A DNA stretch of 64,000 nt from an uncultured Alistipes sp. (GTDB lineage Bacteria; Bacteroidota; Bacteroidia; Bacteroidales; Rikenellaceae), in assembly GCA_910577475.1 (NCBI GenBank), contig CAJTLJ010000006.1, positions 1 through 64,000 of the forward strand. The letters are read 5' to 3'. The translations under genes and the position numbers were made by a program. Below, in pieces: positions 42,234 through 52,332 of the stretch. Below the pieces are notes generated by a model, which was given only the letters and a program-made list of their open reading frames with translations, did not search any database and had not been told where the DNA came from. Numbering within the stretch: the first letter of the stretch is position 1; each line of letters starts with the position of its first letter.

Positions 42234-45200
42234 ATGAAAAGATTGTTTTTGATTCTGTTGCTGTTGTCGGCCGCATTCAGCTCGAGTGCCCAGACCCGTA
42301 ATGTGACGGGTCGGGTCACCGAGCCGGACGGAACGCCGATGATCGGCGCCGTGGTCGAGATCGTCGGCACCTTTACGGCGGTCACCACCTCGGTCGACGG
42401 TACCTACCTTTTGAAGAACGTCCCTGCCGACGCGACCCTGAAGGCCTCTTTCCTGGGCTTCGATCCCGTGGAGAAGAAGGCCGACTCCGAGCGTATCGAT
42501 TTCCAGCTGGCCTCCTCATCCACCCAGATCGCGGAGGTCGTGGTGACCGGTATGCAGAAGATGGACAAGCGCATGTTTACCGGTGCGACCGACAAGCTGA
42601 ACGCCGCCGACGTCCTGCTGGACGGCGTGAGCGAGATCAGCCGCGGTCTGGAAGGCCGTTCGGCCGGCGTATCGGTCCAGAACGTGTCGGGTACCTTCGG
42701 CGCAGCCCCCAAGATCCGCGTGCGCGGCGCCACCTCGATCTTCGGCGACTCGAAGCCGCTGTGGGTGGTCGACGGCGTTATCATGGAGGATGTCGTCAAC
42801 GTCGACGCCAACTCCCTTTCGTCGGGCGACGCCACCACGCTCATCAGTTCGGCCATCGCCGGCCTGAATGCCGACGATATCGAGAACTTCCAGATTCTGA
42901 AGGACGGTTCGGCGACCTCGATCTACGGTGCGCGCGCCATGGCGGGCGTGATCGTCGTGACGACCAAGAAGGGTACGGCCGGCGTGACGCGCGTCAGCTA
43001 CTCGGGCGAGTTCACCATGCGCATGATTCCCGAGTACTCCTCCTTCAACATCATGAATTCGCAGGAGCAGATGAGCGTCTACGAAGAGATGTACCAGAAG
43101 GGCTGGCTGAACTACTCCTCGACGGTCTACAACTCGACGGGCGGCGTCTACCAGAAGCTCTCGCAGCTTATCAAGACCTACGACCCGACGACGGGCCGCT
43201 ACATGGTCGAGAATACGCCGGCCGGCCGCGCCGCCTACCTGCGTCAGGCCGAGATGCGCAATACCGACTGGTTCAAGGAGCTGTTCCGCAACACCATTCA
43301 GCACAACCACTCGATCAGCATCTCCTCGGGTACCGAGAAGGGCTCCTACTACGCTTCGATCGGTGTGCTGGCCGATCCGGGATGGACCGTGCAGAGCAAG
43401 GTGCGCCGCTATACGGGTCTGTTCAATACCACCCAGCGCATCCTGAAGGACAAACTCTCGCTCAATATCATCGGTAACGCTTCGTACCGCAACCAGCGGG
43501 CTCCCGGTTCGCTCTCTTCCGAGGTCGATCCCGTCTTTGGCACCGTGAAGCGCGACTTCGACATCAACCCCTACTCCTATGCGCTGCGTTCGTCGCGCAC
43601 GCTCGATCCGGACGAGTTCTACACCCGCAACTACGCCCCCTTCAACATCAAGCACGAGTTGAACAACAACTACATGGACATCAACGTGGGCGATATCAAG
43701 GTGCAGGCCGAACTGAAGTGGGAGCCCATCAAGGAGCTTTCGGTGGCCGTGCTGGGTGCCGTGCGCTATCAGCAGTCCACCACCGAGCACCATATCCGCG
43801 ACGACTCGAACCAGGCCGAGGCCTACCGTGCCGACTACACGTCCATGATTCAGGCCAACAACCCCTATCTGTACTCCAACCCCGACAAACCGGGTGAGAA
43901 CAAATACTCGATCCTGCCCGAGGGAGGTATCTACAAGCAGAACACCTACCGCGCCCTAAGCCAGGATTTCCGCGCCACGGTGAACTATAACGACACCTTC
44001 AACGAGAAGCACGTGGTGAACGCGCTGGGTATCGTGGAGGTCAACTCCACGCAGCGCAGTTCGACCTCGTTCACCGGCTGGGGCTTGCAGTACAACATGG
44101 GCGAAACCCCCTTCTACATTCTGGACATGTTCAAGAAGCAGCTGGAGGACAACACCCGCTACTACAGCGTGAACAACACGCTGGAGCGCAACGTCGCCTT
44201 CGCCGGTACGGTATCCTACTCCTACGACTATCGCTACACCATCAACGGTACGATCCGCTACGAAGGTTCGAACCGTCTGGGACGCTCCCGTTCGGCCCGC
44301 TGGCTGCCGACGTGGAACATCGCCGGAAAGTGGGCCGTCGACGAGGAGAACTTCTTCGATGCGCTGCGTCCCGCTCTGTCGAGCCTCTCGTTCCGCGTAT
44401 CGTACAGCTTGACCGCCGACCGCGGTCCCGCCTGGGTGAACAACTCCACGGCGACGATCTACTCCTCCAATCCGTGGCGCGGTTCGACCGGTATCATGGA
44501 GCCTGCGCTCTCGATCTCGGCCCCCGAGAACTCGGAGCTCACCTATGAGAAGAAGCACGAGTTCAACTTCGGTTTCGACCTCGGCTTCATCGACAACCGG
44601 ATCTCGCTCTCGCTCGATACCTACAAGCGAAACAACTACGACCTGATCGGCAATGTCATCACCTCGGGTCTCGGCGGTTTCGTGAACAAGATGGGTAACG
44701 TGGCCGAGATGGAGTCCTCGGGTGTGGAGGTGTCGCTCTCGACCCGCAACATCGAGAAGAAGGACTTCAGCTGGACGACCAACCTGATCTTCGCCTACAT
44801 GGACAACAAGGTCACGAAGCTCAACACGACCCTGCGCATGATCGACTATCTGACCGGTTCGGGCTACTCGATGGAGGGCTATCCCCGCGGCTCGCTCTTC
44901 TCGCTGCAGTTCGTGGGCCTCGACGACATGGGTATCCCCACCTACGTGTCGCCCTGGGGCGGTACGACGCAGACCGACATTCCTTTCCAGGAGACCCGCA
45001 ACCTGAGCTGCCTGAAGTACGAAGGCCCCTCGGATCCCACCATGACGGGTAGCTTCGGCAACGTATTCCGCTACAAGGGATTCACGCTGAATGTCTTCAT
45101 GACCTATTCGTTCGGCAACGTGGTGCGTCTCGACCCCATTTTCGCAAGCAGCTACTCCGACCTGACGGCTACGCCGCGCGAGTTCGCGAACCGCTTCATC

Positions 45201-45551
45201 AACCCGGGCGATCAGTATCGCACCGACGTCCCGGCCATCGCCAGCACGCGCCAGACCAACAAGATCTCGAACCTCTACGTAGCTTACAACGCCTACAACT
45301 ATTCGGACGTTCGGGTAGCGAAGGGCGACTTCATCCGCATGAAGGAGATCTCCCTCTCCTACGACTTCCCCAAGTCGGTCACCTCGAAGCTCCGCATGAG
45401 CGGTCTTTCGCTGAAGTTCCAGGCCACAAACCCCTTCCTGATCTACTCGGACAAGAAGCTCCAGGGACAGGATCCCGAGTTCTTCAACGCGGGCGGTGTG
45501 GCCGTGCCGATGCCGAAACAGTTTACCTTAACCTGCCGAATCACCTTCTAA
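42234..45551 (+). CDS. SusC-family TonB-dependent receptor
   Basis: A 1105-residue outer-membrane importer that pairs with the adjacent SusD protein to take up oligomeric ligands. A signal peptide ends SSSAQ. A carboxypeptidase-like domain follows (VTGRVTEPDGTPMIGAVVEIVG, residues ~23-100), then the plug (VRGATSIFGDSKPLWVVDGVI; DGSATSIYGARAMAGVIVVTTKKG) and a long barrel ending LTCRITF with terminal Phe. The correct ATG is 42234; the open frame before it overlaps the BACON gene. The ligand may be peptide rather than glycan, given the protease genes downstream. Confidence 0.95.
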   Translation: MKRLFLILLLLSAAFSSSAQTRNVTGRVTEPDGTPMIGAVVEIVGTFTAVTTSVDGTYLLKNVPADATLKASFLGFDPVEKKADSERIDFQLASSSTQIAEVVVTGMQKMDKRMFTGATDKLNAADVLLDGVSEISRGLEGRSAGVSVQNVSGTFGAAPKIRVRGATSIFGDSKPLWVVDGVIMEDVVNVDANSLSSGDATTLISSAIAGLNADDIENFQILKDGSATSIYGARAMAGVIVVTTKKGTAGVTRVSYSGEFTMRMIPEYSSFNIMNSQEQMSVYEEMYQKGWLNYSSTVYNSTGGVYQKLSQLIKTYDPTTGRYMVENTPAGRAAYLRQAEMRNTDWFKELFRNTIQHNHSISISSGTEKGSYYASIGVLADPGWTVQSKVRRYTGLFNTTQRILKDKLSLNIIGNASYRNQRAPGSLSSEVDPVFGTVKRDFDINPYSYALRSSRTLDPDEFYTRNYAPFNIKHELNNNYMDINVGDIKVQAELKWEPIKELSVAVLGAVRYQQSTTEHHIRDDSNQAEAYRADYTSMIQANNPYLYSNPDKPGENKYSILPEGGIYKQNTYRALSQDFRATVNYNDTFNEKHVVNALGIVEVNSTQRSSTSFTGWGLQYNMGETPFYILDMFKKQLEDNTRYYSVNNTLERNVAFAGTVSYSYDYRYTINGTIRYEGSNRLGRSRSARWLPTWNIAGKWAVDEENFFDALRPALSSLSFRVSYSLTADRGPAWVNNSTATIYSSNPWRGSTGIMEPALSISAPENSELTYEKKHEFNFGFDLGFIDNRISLSLDTYKRNNYDLIGNVITSGLGGFVNKMGNVAEMESSGVEVSLSTRNIEKKDFSWTTNLIFAYMDNKVTKLNTTLRMIDYLTGSGYSMEGYPRGSLFSLQFVGLDDMGIPTYVSPWGGTTQTDIPFQETRNLSCLKYEGPSDPTMTGSFGNVFRYKGFTLNVFMTYSFGNVVRLDPIFASSYSDLTATPREFANRFINPGDQYRTDVPAIASTRQTNKISNLYVAYNAYNYSDVRVAKGDFIRMKEISLSYDFPKSVTSKLRMSGLSLKFQATNPFLIYSDKKLQGQDPEFFNAGGVAVPMPKQFTLTCRITF

Positions 45552-45562
45552 ATCTGTAAGCG

Positions 45563-47248
45563 ATGAAAAAAAGAGATATATTCAAGCTCCTTTTCCTCTC
45601 TGCGACGATGGCGCTCTGCTCGTGCAACGATTTTCTCGACGAGCTGCCCGATAACCGCGCCGAGCTGGATTCTGCGGAGAAAATCAACAAGCTGCTCGTG
45701 TCGGCCTATCCCAGCCGCAGCTACGTCATCATGTGCGAATTCGCTTCGGACAACAACGACGATGCGGGCGAGGCGAACCACCCCGGAAGCGGCGTGGGCT
45801 CGAGACTCTACCACAACAGCTACTGGATGGACATGAACGAGGCCGAAAACGACAGCAACATCAACACCTGGCAGGCCTACTACAACTGCATCGGCGTGGC
45901 CAATACCGCCTTGCAGGCCATCGAGGACCTCGGCACGCCCGTCCAGCTGCTGCCCGCCAAGGGCGAAGCGCTGCTCTGCCGCGCCTATGCCCACTTCTGC
46001 CTGACGATGCTCTACTGCCTGCCCTATCACCCCGAGAAGGCCTCCGAATATCTGGGCATCACCTATCTGGATGCACCCGAGACCACGCTCAACCCGACCT
46101 ACGTGCGCGACAATCTGGAGTATGTCTACGAGCATATCGCCGCCGATATCGAGGCCGGCATTCCCCTGATCTCGGACGACAACTACTCCGTGCCGAAGTA
46201 CCACTTCAACCGGGCGGCAGCCTGCGCCTTCGCGTCGCGCTTCTACCTCTACTACATGAAATGGGACAAGGTCGTGAAGTACGCGAACGAGGTGCTGGGC
46301 GTCAATCCCGCCTCGCTGATGTGCGACTGGGAGCAGGTAAGCCAGCTGCTGTGGGACGGTCAGACCCGCTGCCGCGCTTACATCGATACCAGCAAGAAGC
46401 ACAACCTGATGATGATTCCGCTCGTGTCGAATGCAGGCAACTGCTTCTTCGCCTGGTCGGGCACCGCCAACCGCTTTCCGCACAACAACCGCGTCTGCAA
46501 GTGCGAGACGTTCCGCGCGAAGCGTCCGATGGGCGGTCCTTTCGACCTCTGGAAGAAAAACGCCAGCTTCGACCTCTACCGTCACGCCCCGTTCCAGTGG
46601 GAGGACAACATCACCAACAAGGTCTACATGCCGAAGTGGTACCCCTACTGGGAGGTTACCGATGCCGTGACGGGCGTAGGTATCGGCCGCAGCGTGTTGG
46701 TCGCTTTCACGACCAACGAGACGATTCTGAACCGCGCCGAGGCCTATATCCACCTCAAGGAGTACGACAAGGCGGTCGACGACATGGAGATCTGGGCCGA
46801 GTCGATCTACAAGGTGGGCCAGCAGGGCGTCGAGCCCCTTACCCGCGAGCGTATCAACGAGGTCTACGGCGATCCCACCTCGTCGCTCTATATCGAGGAG
46901 TACACGACCGAGAAACCCACTTCGCGCAAGCCCCTCCATCCGCACGGCTTCGAGATCGAGCCCGGAGAGCAGGAGAACATGATCCAGTGTCTGCTTTTCT
47001 GCCGCCGTCTGGAGACGCTGGGCGACGGCCTGCGCTGGGGTGACGTGAAGCGCTACGGCATCGTAGTCGACCGCTTCGACGACACGAACTACATCGACGA
47101 CACCACGACGGGCTGGACCGTGAGCGCGACGCTGGGCGAGAAGGATCTCCGCCGGGCCTTCCAGATTCCGATCGAGGTCACCTCGTCCGGAGGCATCGTC
47201 CGCAACCCGCGCAACGAGGACGAACCCGGTCATGCCTTTATTCAGTAA
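45563..47248 (+). CDS. SusD-family surface lipoprotein
   Basis: A 561-residue ligand-binding lid for the preceding SusC. The lipobox LCSC sits near residue 21, followed by NDFLDELPDNRAELDS, the classic SusD start. Tetratricopeptide-like helices follow (YYNCIGVANTALQAIEDL, KGEALLCRAYAHFCLTMLY). It lies 11 bases after susC, a universal arrangement. Its sequence does not reveal the ligand. Confidence 0.94.
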   Translation: MKKRDIFKLLFLSATMALCSCNDFLDELPDNRAELDSAEKINKLLVSAYPSRSYVIMCEFASDNNDDAGEANHPGSGVGSRLYHNSYWMDMNEAENDSNINTWQAYYNCIGVANTALQAIEDLGTPVQLLPAKGEALLCRAYAHFCLTMLYCLPYHPEKASEYLGITYLDAPETTLNPTYVRDNLEYVYEHIAADIEAGIPLISDDNYSVPKYHFNRAAACAFASRFYLYYMKWDKVVKYANEVLGVNPASLMCDWEQVSQLLWDGQTRCRAYIDTSKKHNLMMIPLVSNAGNCFFAWSGTANRFPHNNRVCKCETFRAKRPMGGPFDLWKKNASFDLYRHAPFQWEDNITNKVYMPKWYPYWEVTDAVTGVGIGRSVLVAFTTNETILNRAEAYIHLKEYDKAVDDMEIWAESIYKVGQQGVEPLTRERINEVYGDPTSSLYIEEYTTEKPTSRKPLHPHGFEIEPGEQENMIQCLLFCRRLETLGDGLRWGDVKRYGIVVDRFDDTNYIDDTTTGWTVSATLGEKDLRRAFQIPIEVTSSGGIVRNPRNEDEPGHAFIQ

Positions 47249-47266
47249 CCGAAAAAACTGTAACTC

Positions 47267-48160
47267 ATGAAATACGGAAAGTTAATAATGAAATATGCGC
47301 TCCTCGCCGTGGCCGCCGTCGGCTTCGTCGCATGCGAGGACGACGAGCCCAGTTCGGTGAGCATCTTCACCGAGGACACGGCTGTCATGTCGGAATTCGA
47401 CGCCTGGCTGATGCGTCACTACGTAGAGCCTTTCAACATCCGGTTCGAGTACCGCATGCCCGACCGGGAGACCAACTTCGGATACTGGGTTTCGCCCCCG
47501 CCCGTACACAAGGCCATCGAGATCGCCAAATCCATCAAGTTCGGTACCATCGACACGATGATCGAGATGATGTCCAACGGCGTCGAGGGCGAGGATCCGA
47601 CCCTGTTCGTCAAGACCTACTTCCCCAAGCAGCTCTTCATCGTCGGTAACCACGAGGTTTCGAATACGGGTACCGTGGTGCTCGGATCGGCCGAAAACGG
47701 TCTGAAGATCAATATCTTCGGTGCGAAATATTTCGACCGTGAGAATCCCGAAAGCGTAACAGGCCTGCTGCTGCACGAGTTCACCCACATTCTGGACGGA
47801 ACCTATCCCGTTCCGGCGGAGTTCCGCCAGATCACTCCGAACGACTACGTGGGCAGCCGCTACACCTCGCTGGGAGGCGATTTCCTGGAGAAGGGCTTCA
47901 TCAGCAACTACGGCCGCTCCAGCGTGGCGGAGGATATCGCCGAGATCGGCGGACGGGCCGTATCGGCTACGGACGAGGAGTGGGAGGAGCTCTTCCGCCA
48001 GGCCGGCGAGGAGGGTGCCGCCAAGCTCCGGCAGAAGCGTCAGATCGTCCGCGACTGGCTGATGAACTCCTTCGGCGTCGATGCCGACAAGTGGGTCCGC
48101 ATCTACAAGCGCCGCATGAACGAACTCAAGACCATCGATTGGGATAACCTCGAAGATTAA
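47267..48160 (+). CDS. Substrate-import-associated zinc metallohydrolase lipoprotein
   Basis: A 297-residue predicted lipoprotein (FVAC lipobox, then EDDE). It carries HEFTH (HExxH zinc site) near residue 169 within GLLLHEFTHILDGTYPVP. This layout matches the family of HExxH lipoproteins that occur only beside SusC/SusD pairs (TIGR04549 type). It probably acts as a surface or periplasmic metallopeptidase on the imported ligand. It follows susD by 18 bases and precedes the DUF4302 gene by 6 bases. Confidence 0.87.
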   Translation: MKYGKLIMKYALLAVAAVGFVACEDDEPSSVSIFTEDTAVMSEFDAWLMRHYVEPFNIRFEYRMPDRETNFGYWVSPPPVHKAIEIAKSIKFGTIDTMIEMMSNGVEGEDPTLFVKTYFPKQLFIVGNHEVSNTGTVVLGSAENGLKINIFGAKYFDRENPESVTGLLLHEFTHILDGTYPVPAEFRQITPNDYVGSRYTSLGGDFLEKGFISNYGRSSVAEDIAEIGGRAVSATDEEWEELFRQAGEEGAAKLRQKRQIVRDWLMNSFGVDADKWVRIYKRRMNELKTIDWDNLED

Positions 48161-48166
48161 CGTACC

Positions 48167-49135
48167 ATGAAAAAAATACTTTCTTATCTCTTATTGGCCG
48201 TCGTGTCGCTGGGCCTCTGGTCGTGCGAAAACGACTACGAGGTGTTCGACCAGACCCCGGCCCAGCGCACGGCGCAGGCGTTGCAGCGCTATAATTTCGC
48301 CCTGCAGGCGAACGAGTATTGGGTGATGGAGTACTTTCCCGACGATGAGCTGCGCTACGGCGGCTGGGTCTATGTCGTCCGGTTCGACGGCAACCGGGTC
48401 CGCGCCTGGTTCGAGGGCGAATCCTTCGTCGAGATGATGGATATCCCGCAGGTCGAGTCGGAGTACGCCGTGGAGTTCTCCACCGGACCGATGCTGAAGT
48501 TCACCACGCACAACGATTTCCTGCACTACTTCTCCCAGGCCGGTTACAACGGCTCGGGCTACCAGGGGTGGAAGGGCGACTACGAGTTCACGATCATGTC
48601 CATGTCGGCCGCCTACGACGAGATCATCCTGCGGGGCATCAAGACCGGCAACCGGATCCGCCTCACGCCGCTCTCGGGCGAGTATACCCCCGAAAGCTAC
48701 ATCGCTTCGGTGATCGCCGACCAGCAGGCGCAGTCGCGCAGGTCGTTCCGCGTGATGGCCAACGGCGAGCAGGTGGCGACGATCGACCGTCCCAGCGGCA
48801 TCTACCTCTCGAACTTCCCGCAGTATGCGGCCAGCAAGGTGTGGACGATCCTCTACACCTATCAGGAGCTGGCTTTCGACTCGGCCGGTCAGCAGATCTT
48901 CGACAGCGAGAACAATCCGGTCTATAGGACCGTCGAGGTGGACGATCCCCTCTGCGTGATCTACCTGCCGGGCAACATCATGAAGCTCTATGCGCCCTAT
49001 GCGTTCAAGGGCGATGTGATTCCGATGCTGGGCGGACAGACGATGCAGACCTTCCAGTGGCAGTTGGGCGTAACCTCCGCTTCGGACAGTTACGTTTGCC
49101 GGGATTCGTTCTTCGATTTCCAGTTGGTTCCCTGA
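48167..49135 (+). CDS. DUF4302 lipoprotein
   Basis: A 322-residue predicted lipoprotein (LWSC lipobox, then ENDYEVFDQ). The start TPAQRTAQALQRYNFALQAN and the beta-rich body (WVMEYFPDDELRYGGWVY) match DUF4302, a family found in SusC/SusD operons that also carry the HExxH lipoprotein. It is likely an accessory ligand-binding protein at the cell surface. The terminator at 49153 follows its stop, so it may close the main transcript. Confidence 0.82.
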   Translation: MKKILSYLLLAVVSLGLWSCENDYEVFDQTPAQRTAQALQRYNFALQANEYWVMEYFPDDELRYGGWVYVVRFDGNRVRAWFEGESFVEMMDIPQVESEYAVEFSTGPMLKFTTHNDFLHYFSQAGYNGSGYQGWKGDYEFTIMSMSAAYDEIILRGIKTGNRIRLTPLSGEYTPESYIASVIADQQAQSRRSFRVMANGEQVATIDRPSGIYLSNFPQYAASKVWTILYTYQELAFDSAGQQIFDSENNPVYRTVEVDDPLCVIYLPGNIMKLYAPYAFKGDVIPMLGGQTMQTFQWQLGVTSASDSYVCRDSFFDFQLVP

Positions 49136-49152
49136 TGTTCGGACCATCGTTT

Positions 49153-49183
49153 CGGGGCTGTCGGTTTCCGCAGCCCCGTTTTT
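49153..49183 (+). terminator. Terminator between DUF4302 and the subtilisin gene
   Basis: CGGGGCTG (49153-49160) pairs with CAGCCCCG (49171-49178), with an inner CGG-TTT-CCG stem, followed by five T. It should end or attenuate the Sus transcript before the protease gene. A weak TATCTTTT sequence near 49197 may restart transcription. Confidence 0.8.
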
Positions 49184-49220
49184 GCGTCATTCGGTATATC
49201 TTTTCTAAAAAGTGTTCAAT

Positions 49221-51320
49221 ATGTTAAAACAGACATTCGTCGCTGTTTCGGCCCTGCTGTTGGCCGCCTGCGCGAACGATCCGGCGGAGGAGGGGAGTCT
49301 CCTCTCCCCGGCAGTCGTTTCGCCGCAGACCGAAGCCGTCGTTCCCGGACTGTTCCGGATCAAGCTGGCTCCGCAGGCCGGCGTACTCCGCACCGGCGAT
49401 TTCACCCGGGGCGAAGGTTCCGGTTGCGCCGCTTTCGATGCCGCCGCCACGCGGGCCGGCGTCCGCGAGGTAAAACGCTCGCTGCCCGACGGCGGCCGTT
49501 TCCGCGAGCGGCATCGCCGGGCCGGACTGGACCGCTGGTACGAGGTGGCCTTTCCCGCCGATCTGCCCGTCCGCGAAGCGATGGCCCGTTTCGGCAACCT
49601 CTCCGAGATCGAGGTCATGGAACCCGTCTACCGCATGGTTCCCGCCGACATGGAGGCTTCGGCCGGTACGGAGGCCCTCTTCTCGTTCGCAATTCCCCAG
49701 TTCGACGACCCCCTGCTGAAAAATCAGTGGTGCTATCGCAACGAGGGCTCTTTCCCGGGCCACGTGGCCGGTGCCGACCTGAACGTCTATCCGGCCTGGT
49801 CGGCCGCGACGGGCAGCAGCGACGTGATCGTGGCCGTGTTCGACGGCGGAATCGACTATACCCATCCCGATCTGGCGGACAACATGTGGACCGACGGCGA
49901 GGGACACTACGGCTACGACTTCTGCGGAAACAAGCCCGAGGTCGATCCGAGCCCCCACGGAACCCGCATCGCGGGCATGATCGGGGCGGTCAACAACAAC
50001 GGGCTGGGTGTCTGCGGCATCGCCGGCGGCGACGGTACCCCCGGCAGCGGTGTGAAGATGATGAGCTGCCAGGTATTCGGCGAGGGTTCGGCCGACATCA
50101 TGAAGATGATGGTCTGGGCCGCCGACCGGGGAGCCGTCATCAGCCAGAACAGCTGGAACTACGTCGGGCTGACGGATCTGTCGCAATACGGCAAGGATGC
50201 CATCGACTACTTCATCGAGCATGCCGGCTGCGACGAGAACGGCAACCAGACTGGTCCGATGAGAGGCGGCGTGGTGATCTTTGCGGCCGGTAACGACAAT
50301 ACGAATACGCCGCAGTTCCCCGCTGCCTACGAACCCGTCATCGCCGTCGGTTCGCTCCGTCCCGACTACCGCAAGGTGCCGTCGTCCAACTACGGCAGTT
50401 GGGTCGATGTGTGCGCCCTCGGCGGCGAGTCGACCGGCACGGACGGCTGCGACGCCCCCTATACGACCGATATGGGCGGCGGATACATCTTCGCATCCGG
50501 CACCTCGATGGCCTGCCCGCAGGTGTCGGGCATCGCGGCGCTCGCCGTCTCCTATTACGCCAAGATGGGTCCCGGCTTCACCGCCGAAGAGCTGCGCCGG
50601 CTGCTGGTCGGTTCGGGCCGCCTCGAGGAGGTGCTGAAGCGGAACCCCGGCTACTCGGCGACCGACTTCGGTACGGGACTGGCGGATGCCGAGTATGTCG
50701 TCTTCCACGACGCGGTGCCCGACCGGCCCGCCGACCTGAAGGCCGAGCTCCGGAACGGCGTGCTCGAACTGTCGTGGATTATCCCCGGGGATCATCTGTC
50801 GCGTGCGATCCGCGACTACGACGTCTATGTGTCGGCCGAGCCCTTTACGGAGAGCGAAACGGACCGTGCGACGAAGTACGAGACGGTCGGCTACGGTACT
50901 GTCGGCACCCGGACCGGCTGGCGGGGCGAGAATCTTCCGCAGGCGGAGACCTATTATCTGGCTGTTGCCGCCCGCAGCAAGTACGGTATTCCGTCGGCGC
51001 CGGCCTTCGCTACGCTGGAGGCCGGTAAGCCCGGGCCCGGCGATCCCGATCCGGTCGATCCGACTCAGCCCGGTACGATTGCCGAGCCGACTTTCTATCC
51101 CAATCCCTTTACAGATCGTCTGAACGTGCGCCTTTCGGCCCCCGAGGGTACGTGCCGCATCATGCTCTACGACCGTGCGGGACGGATGGCCCTGCAGGCG
51201 GAGACGGCGATTGCCGGTCATACGGGGGCGGTCGATACGCGCGTACTCTCGCCCGGCAACTACCGGGCGGTGCTCGAGTGGGGCGGCCAGACTTTCGAAC
51301 GTACTGTCGTGAAACGCTAA
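49221..51320 (+). CDS. Subtilisin-family (S8) protease with T9SS sorting tail
   Basis: A 699-residue secreted or surface serine protease. The N-terminus looks like a lipoprotein signal (LLAAC). A pro-domain-like region precedes the S8 domain, whose triad is visible: Asp in VFDGGIDYTHPDL near residue 206, His in SPHGTRIAGMIG near 245 and Ser in SGTSMACPQVSGIA near 429. A fibronectin-like domain (~505-600) leads to a type A T9SS sorting domain (YPNPFTDRLNV ... GNYRAVLEW, ~620-699). A lipobox together with a sorting domain is unusual. I use the ATG at 49221 rather than the in-frame GTG at 49212. It precedes the PorV/PorQ gene by 15 bases. Confidence 0.92.
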   Translation: MLKQTFVAVSALLLAACANDPAEEGSLLSPAVVSPQTEAVVPGLFRIKLAPQAGVLRTGDFTRGEGSGCAAFDAAATRAGVREVKRSLPDGGRFRERHRRAGLDRWYEVAFPADLPVREAMARFGNLSEIEVMEPVYRMVPADMEASAGTEALFSFAIPQFDDPLLKNQWCYRNEGSFPGHVAGADLNVYPAWSAATGSSDVIVAVFDGGIDYTHPDLADNMWTDGEGHYGYDFCGNKPEVDPSPHGTRIAGMIGAVNNNGLGVCGIAGGDGTPGSGVKMMSCQVFGEGSADIMKMMVWAADRGAVISQNSWNYVGLTDLSQYGKDAIDYFIEHAGCDENGNQTGPMRGGVVIFAAGNDNTNTPQFPAAYEPVIAVGSLRPDYRKVPSSNYGSWVDVCALGGESTGTDGCDAPYTTDMGGGYIFASGTSMACPQVSGIAALAVSYYAKMGPGFTAEELRRLLVGSGRLEEVLKRNPGYSATDFGTGLADAEYVVFHDAVPDRPADLKAELRNGVLELSWIIPGDHLSRAIRDYDVYVSAEPFTESETDRATKYETVGYGTVGTRTGWRGENLPQAETYYLAVAARSKYGIPSAPAFATLEAGKPGPGDPDPVDPTQPGTIAEPTFYPNPFTDRLNVRLSAPEGTCRIMLYDRAGRMALQAETAIAGHTGAVDTRVLSPGNYRAVLEWGGQTFERTVVKR

Positions 51321-51335
51321 ACCAAGATTCGAATC

Positions 51336-52310
51336 ATGAAAATGCGTACCTATATTCTTGCCGCGGCGGGGCTGCTCCTGCTGGGCACGCTTTCCGCCCG
51401 TTCGCAGGAGAGCTCCGACAACGGCGTGCTGCCGTTCCTCGGATTGGCGACCGACGCCCGCATGGCGGGTCTCGCCGGTGCCGGCTCCACGCTGGGCGAT
51501 AACACGGCGGCCCTCTACGGCAATGCCGCCTCGGCCCTCACGGGGGAGCGGAAAGCCGGTATCGGGCTCTTCACGGGTCCCTGGGCCGGCGATTTCCAGT
51601 CGGACGACGTGCTTCTGGGAGCGAGCGGATACTACAATATCGGCGGGAAAAACGGTATTCTGGCCGGTTTCCGCCGGATTGCCGGGCCCGATATCGAACT
51701 GACCGACGAGCAGGGTCTGCCGGTCGGCACGACCCGTTCGTGCGAATGGACCCTCGACCTGGGCTACGGACATCTCTTTGCCGAGCGTTGGGCCGTGGCC
51801 GTCACGGCGCATTACGTCCGCTCCGACCTCGGATTCGACGACCCCTCGAACGGAGTGATGTTCGGCCTCCATGCGGCCTATAAGGGGTCGTTCCGCCGGG
51901 CCGATACCGGCCGCTGGTCCGTGGGCCTTTCGCTGCTCGACTTCGGACCCGAACTGAAGGTGTCCGGTGCCCGCTATCCGCTGCCCATGCGCCTGCGTCT
52001 GGGCGGCTCGGTCGACCGTCGGTTCAGCCGCAACCACGAGCTGGCTGCGGCTCTCGATCTGAACTGCCAGCTGCAGCCGAAGGGGATTTTCGCCGCTTCG
52101 CTCGGTGCCGAGTACACCTTTCTGCGGCACGGCGTCGTGCGGGCCGGCTACTGCCTCTCGTCGGCTATGAACGGCTCCGGCAACTACGCTGCGGTCGGCT
52201 GCGGGGCGCTGATCGGCCCGGCCCGGATCGATTTCGCCTACCGTTTCGGCGGCGGCGAGCACAATCCGCTCAACCGTACGATCCACCTTTCGGCCGCCGT
52301 GCTCTTTTGA
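51336..52310 (+). CDS. PorV/PorQ-family outer-membrane protein
   Basis: A 324-residue beta-barrel protein with a signal peptide ending RSQ. The opening FLGLATDARMAGLAGAGSTLGDNTAALYGNAA is typical of the PorV/PorQ family, which help carry T9SS cargo across the outer membrane or onto the cell surface. Alternating polar/non-polar strands continue to a C-terminal Phe. Being placed 15 bases after a T9SS-tailed protease suggests a dedicated partner. It is closed by the terminator at 52333. Confidence 0.85.
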   Translation: MKMRTYILAAAGLLLLGTLSARSQESSDNGVLPFLGLATDARMAGLAGAGSTLGDNTAALYGNAASALTGERKAGIGLFTGPWAGDFQSDDVLLGASGYYNIGGKNGILAGFRRIAGPDIELTDEQGLPVGTTRSCEWTLDLGYGHLFAERWAVAVTAHYVRSDLGFDDPSNGVMFGLHAAYKGSFRRADTGRWSVGLSLLDFGPELKVSGARYPLPMRLRLGGSVDRRFSRNHELAAALDLNCQLQPKGIFAASLGAEYTFLRHGVVRAGYCLSSAMNGSGNYAAVGCGALIGPARIDFAYRFGGGEHNPLNRTIHLSAAVLF

Positions 52311-52332
52311 CCGAGCCGAATTTTATCTTCAG

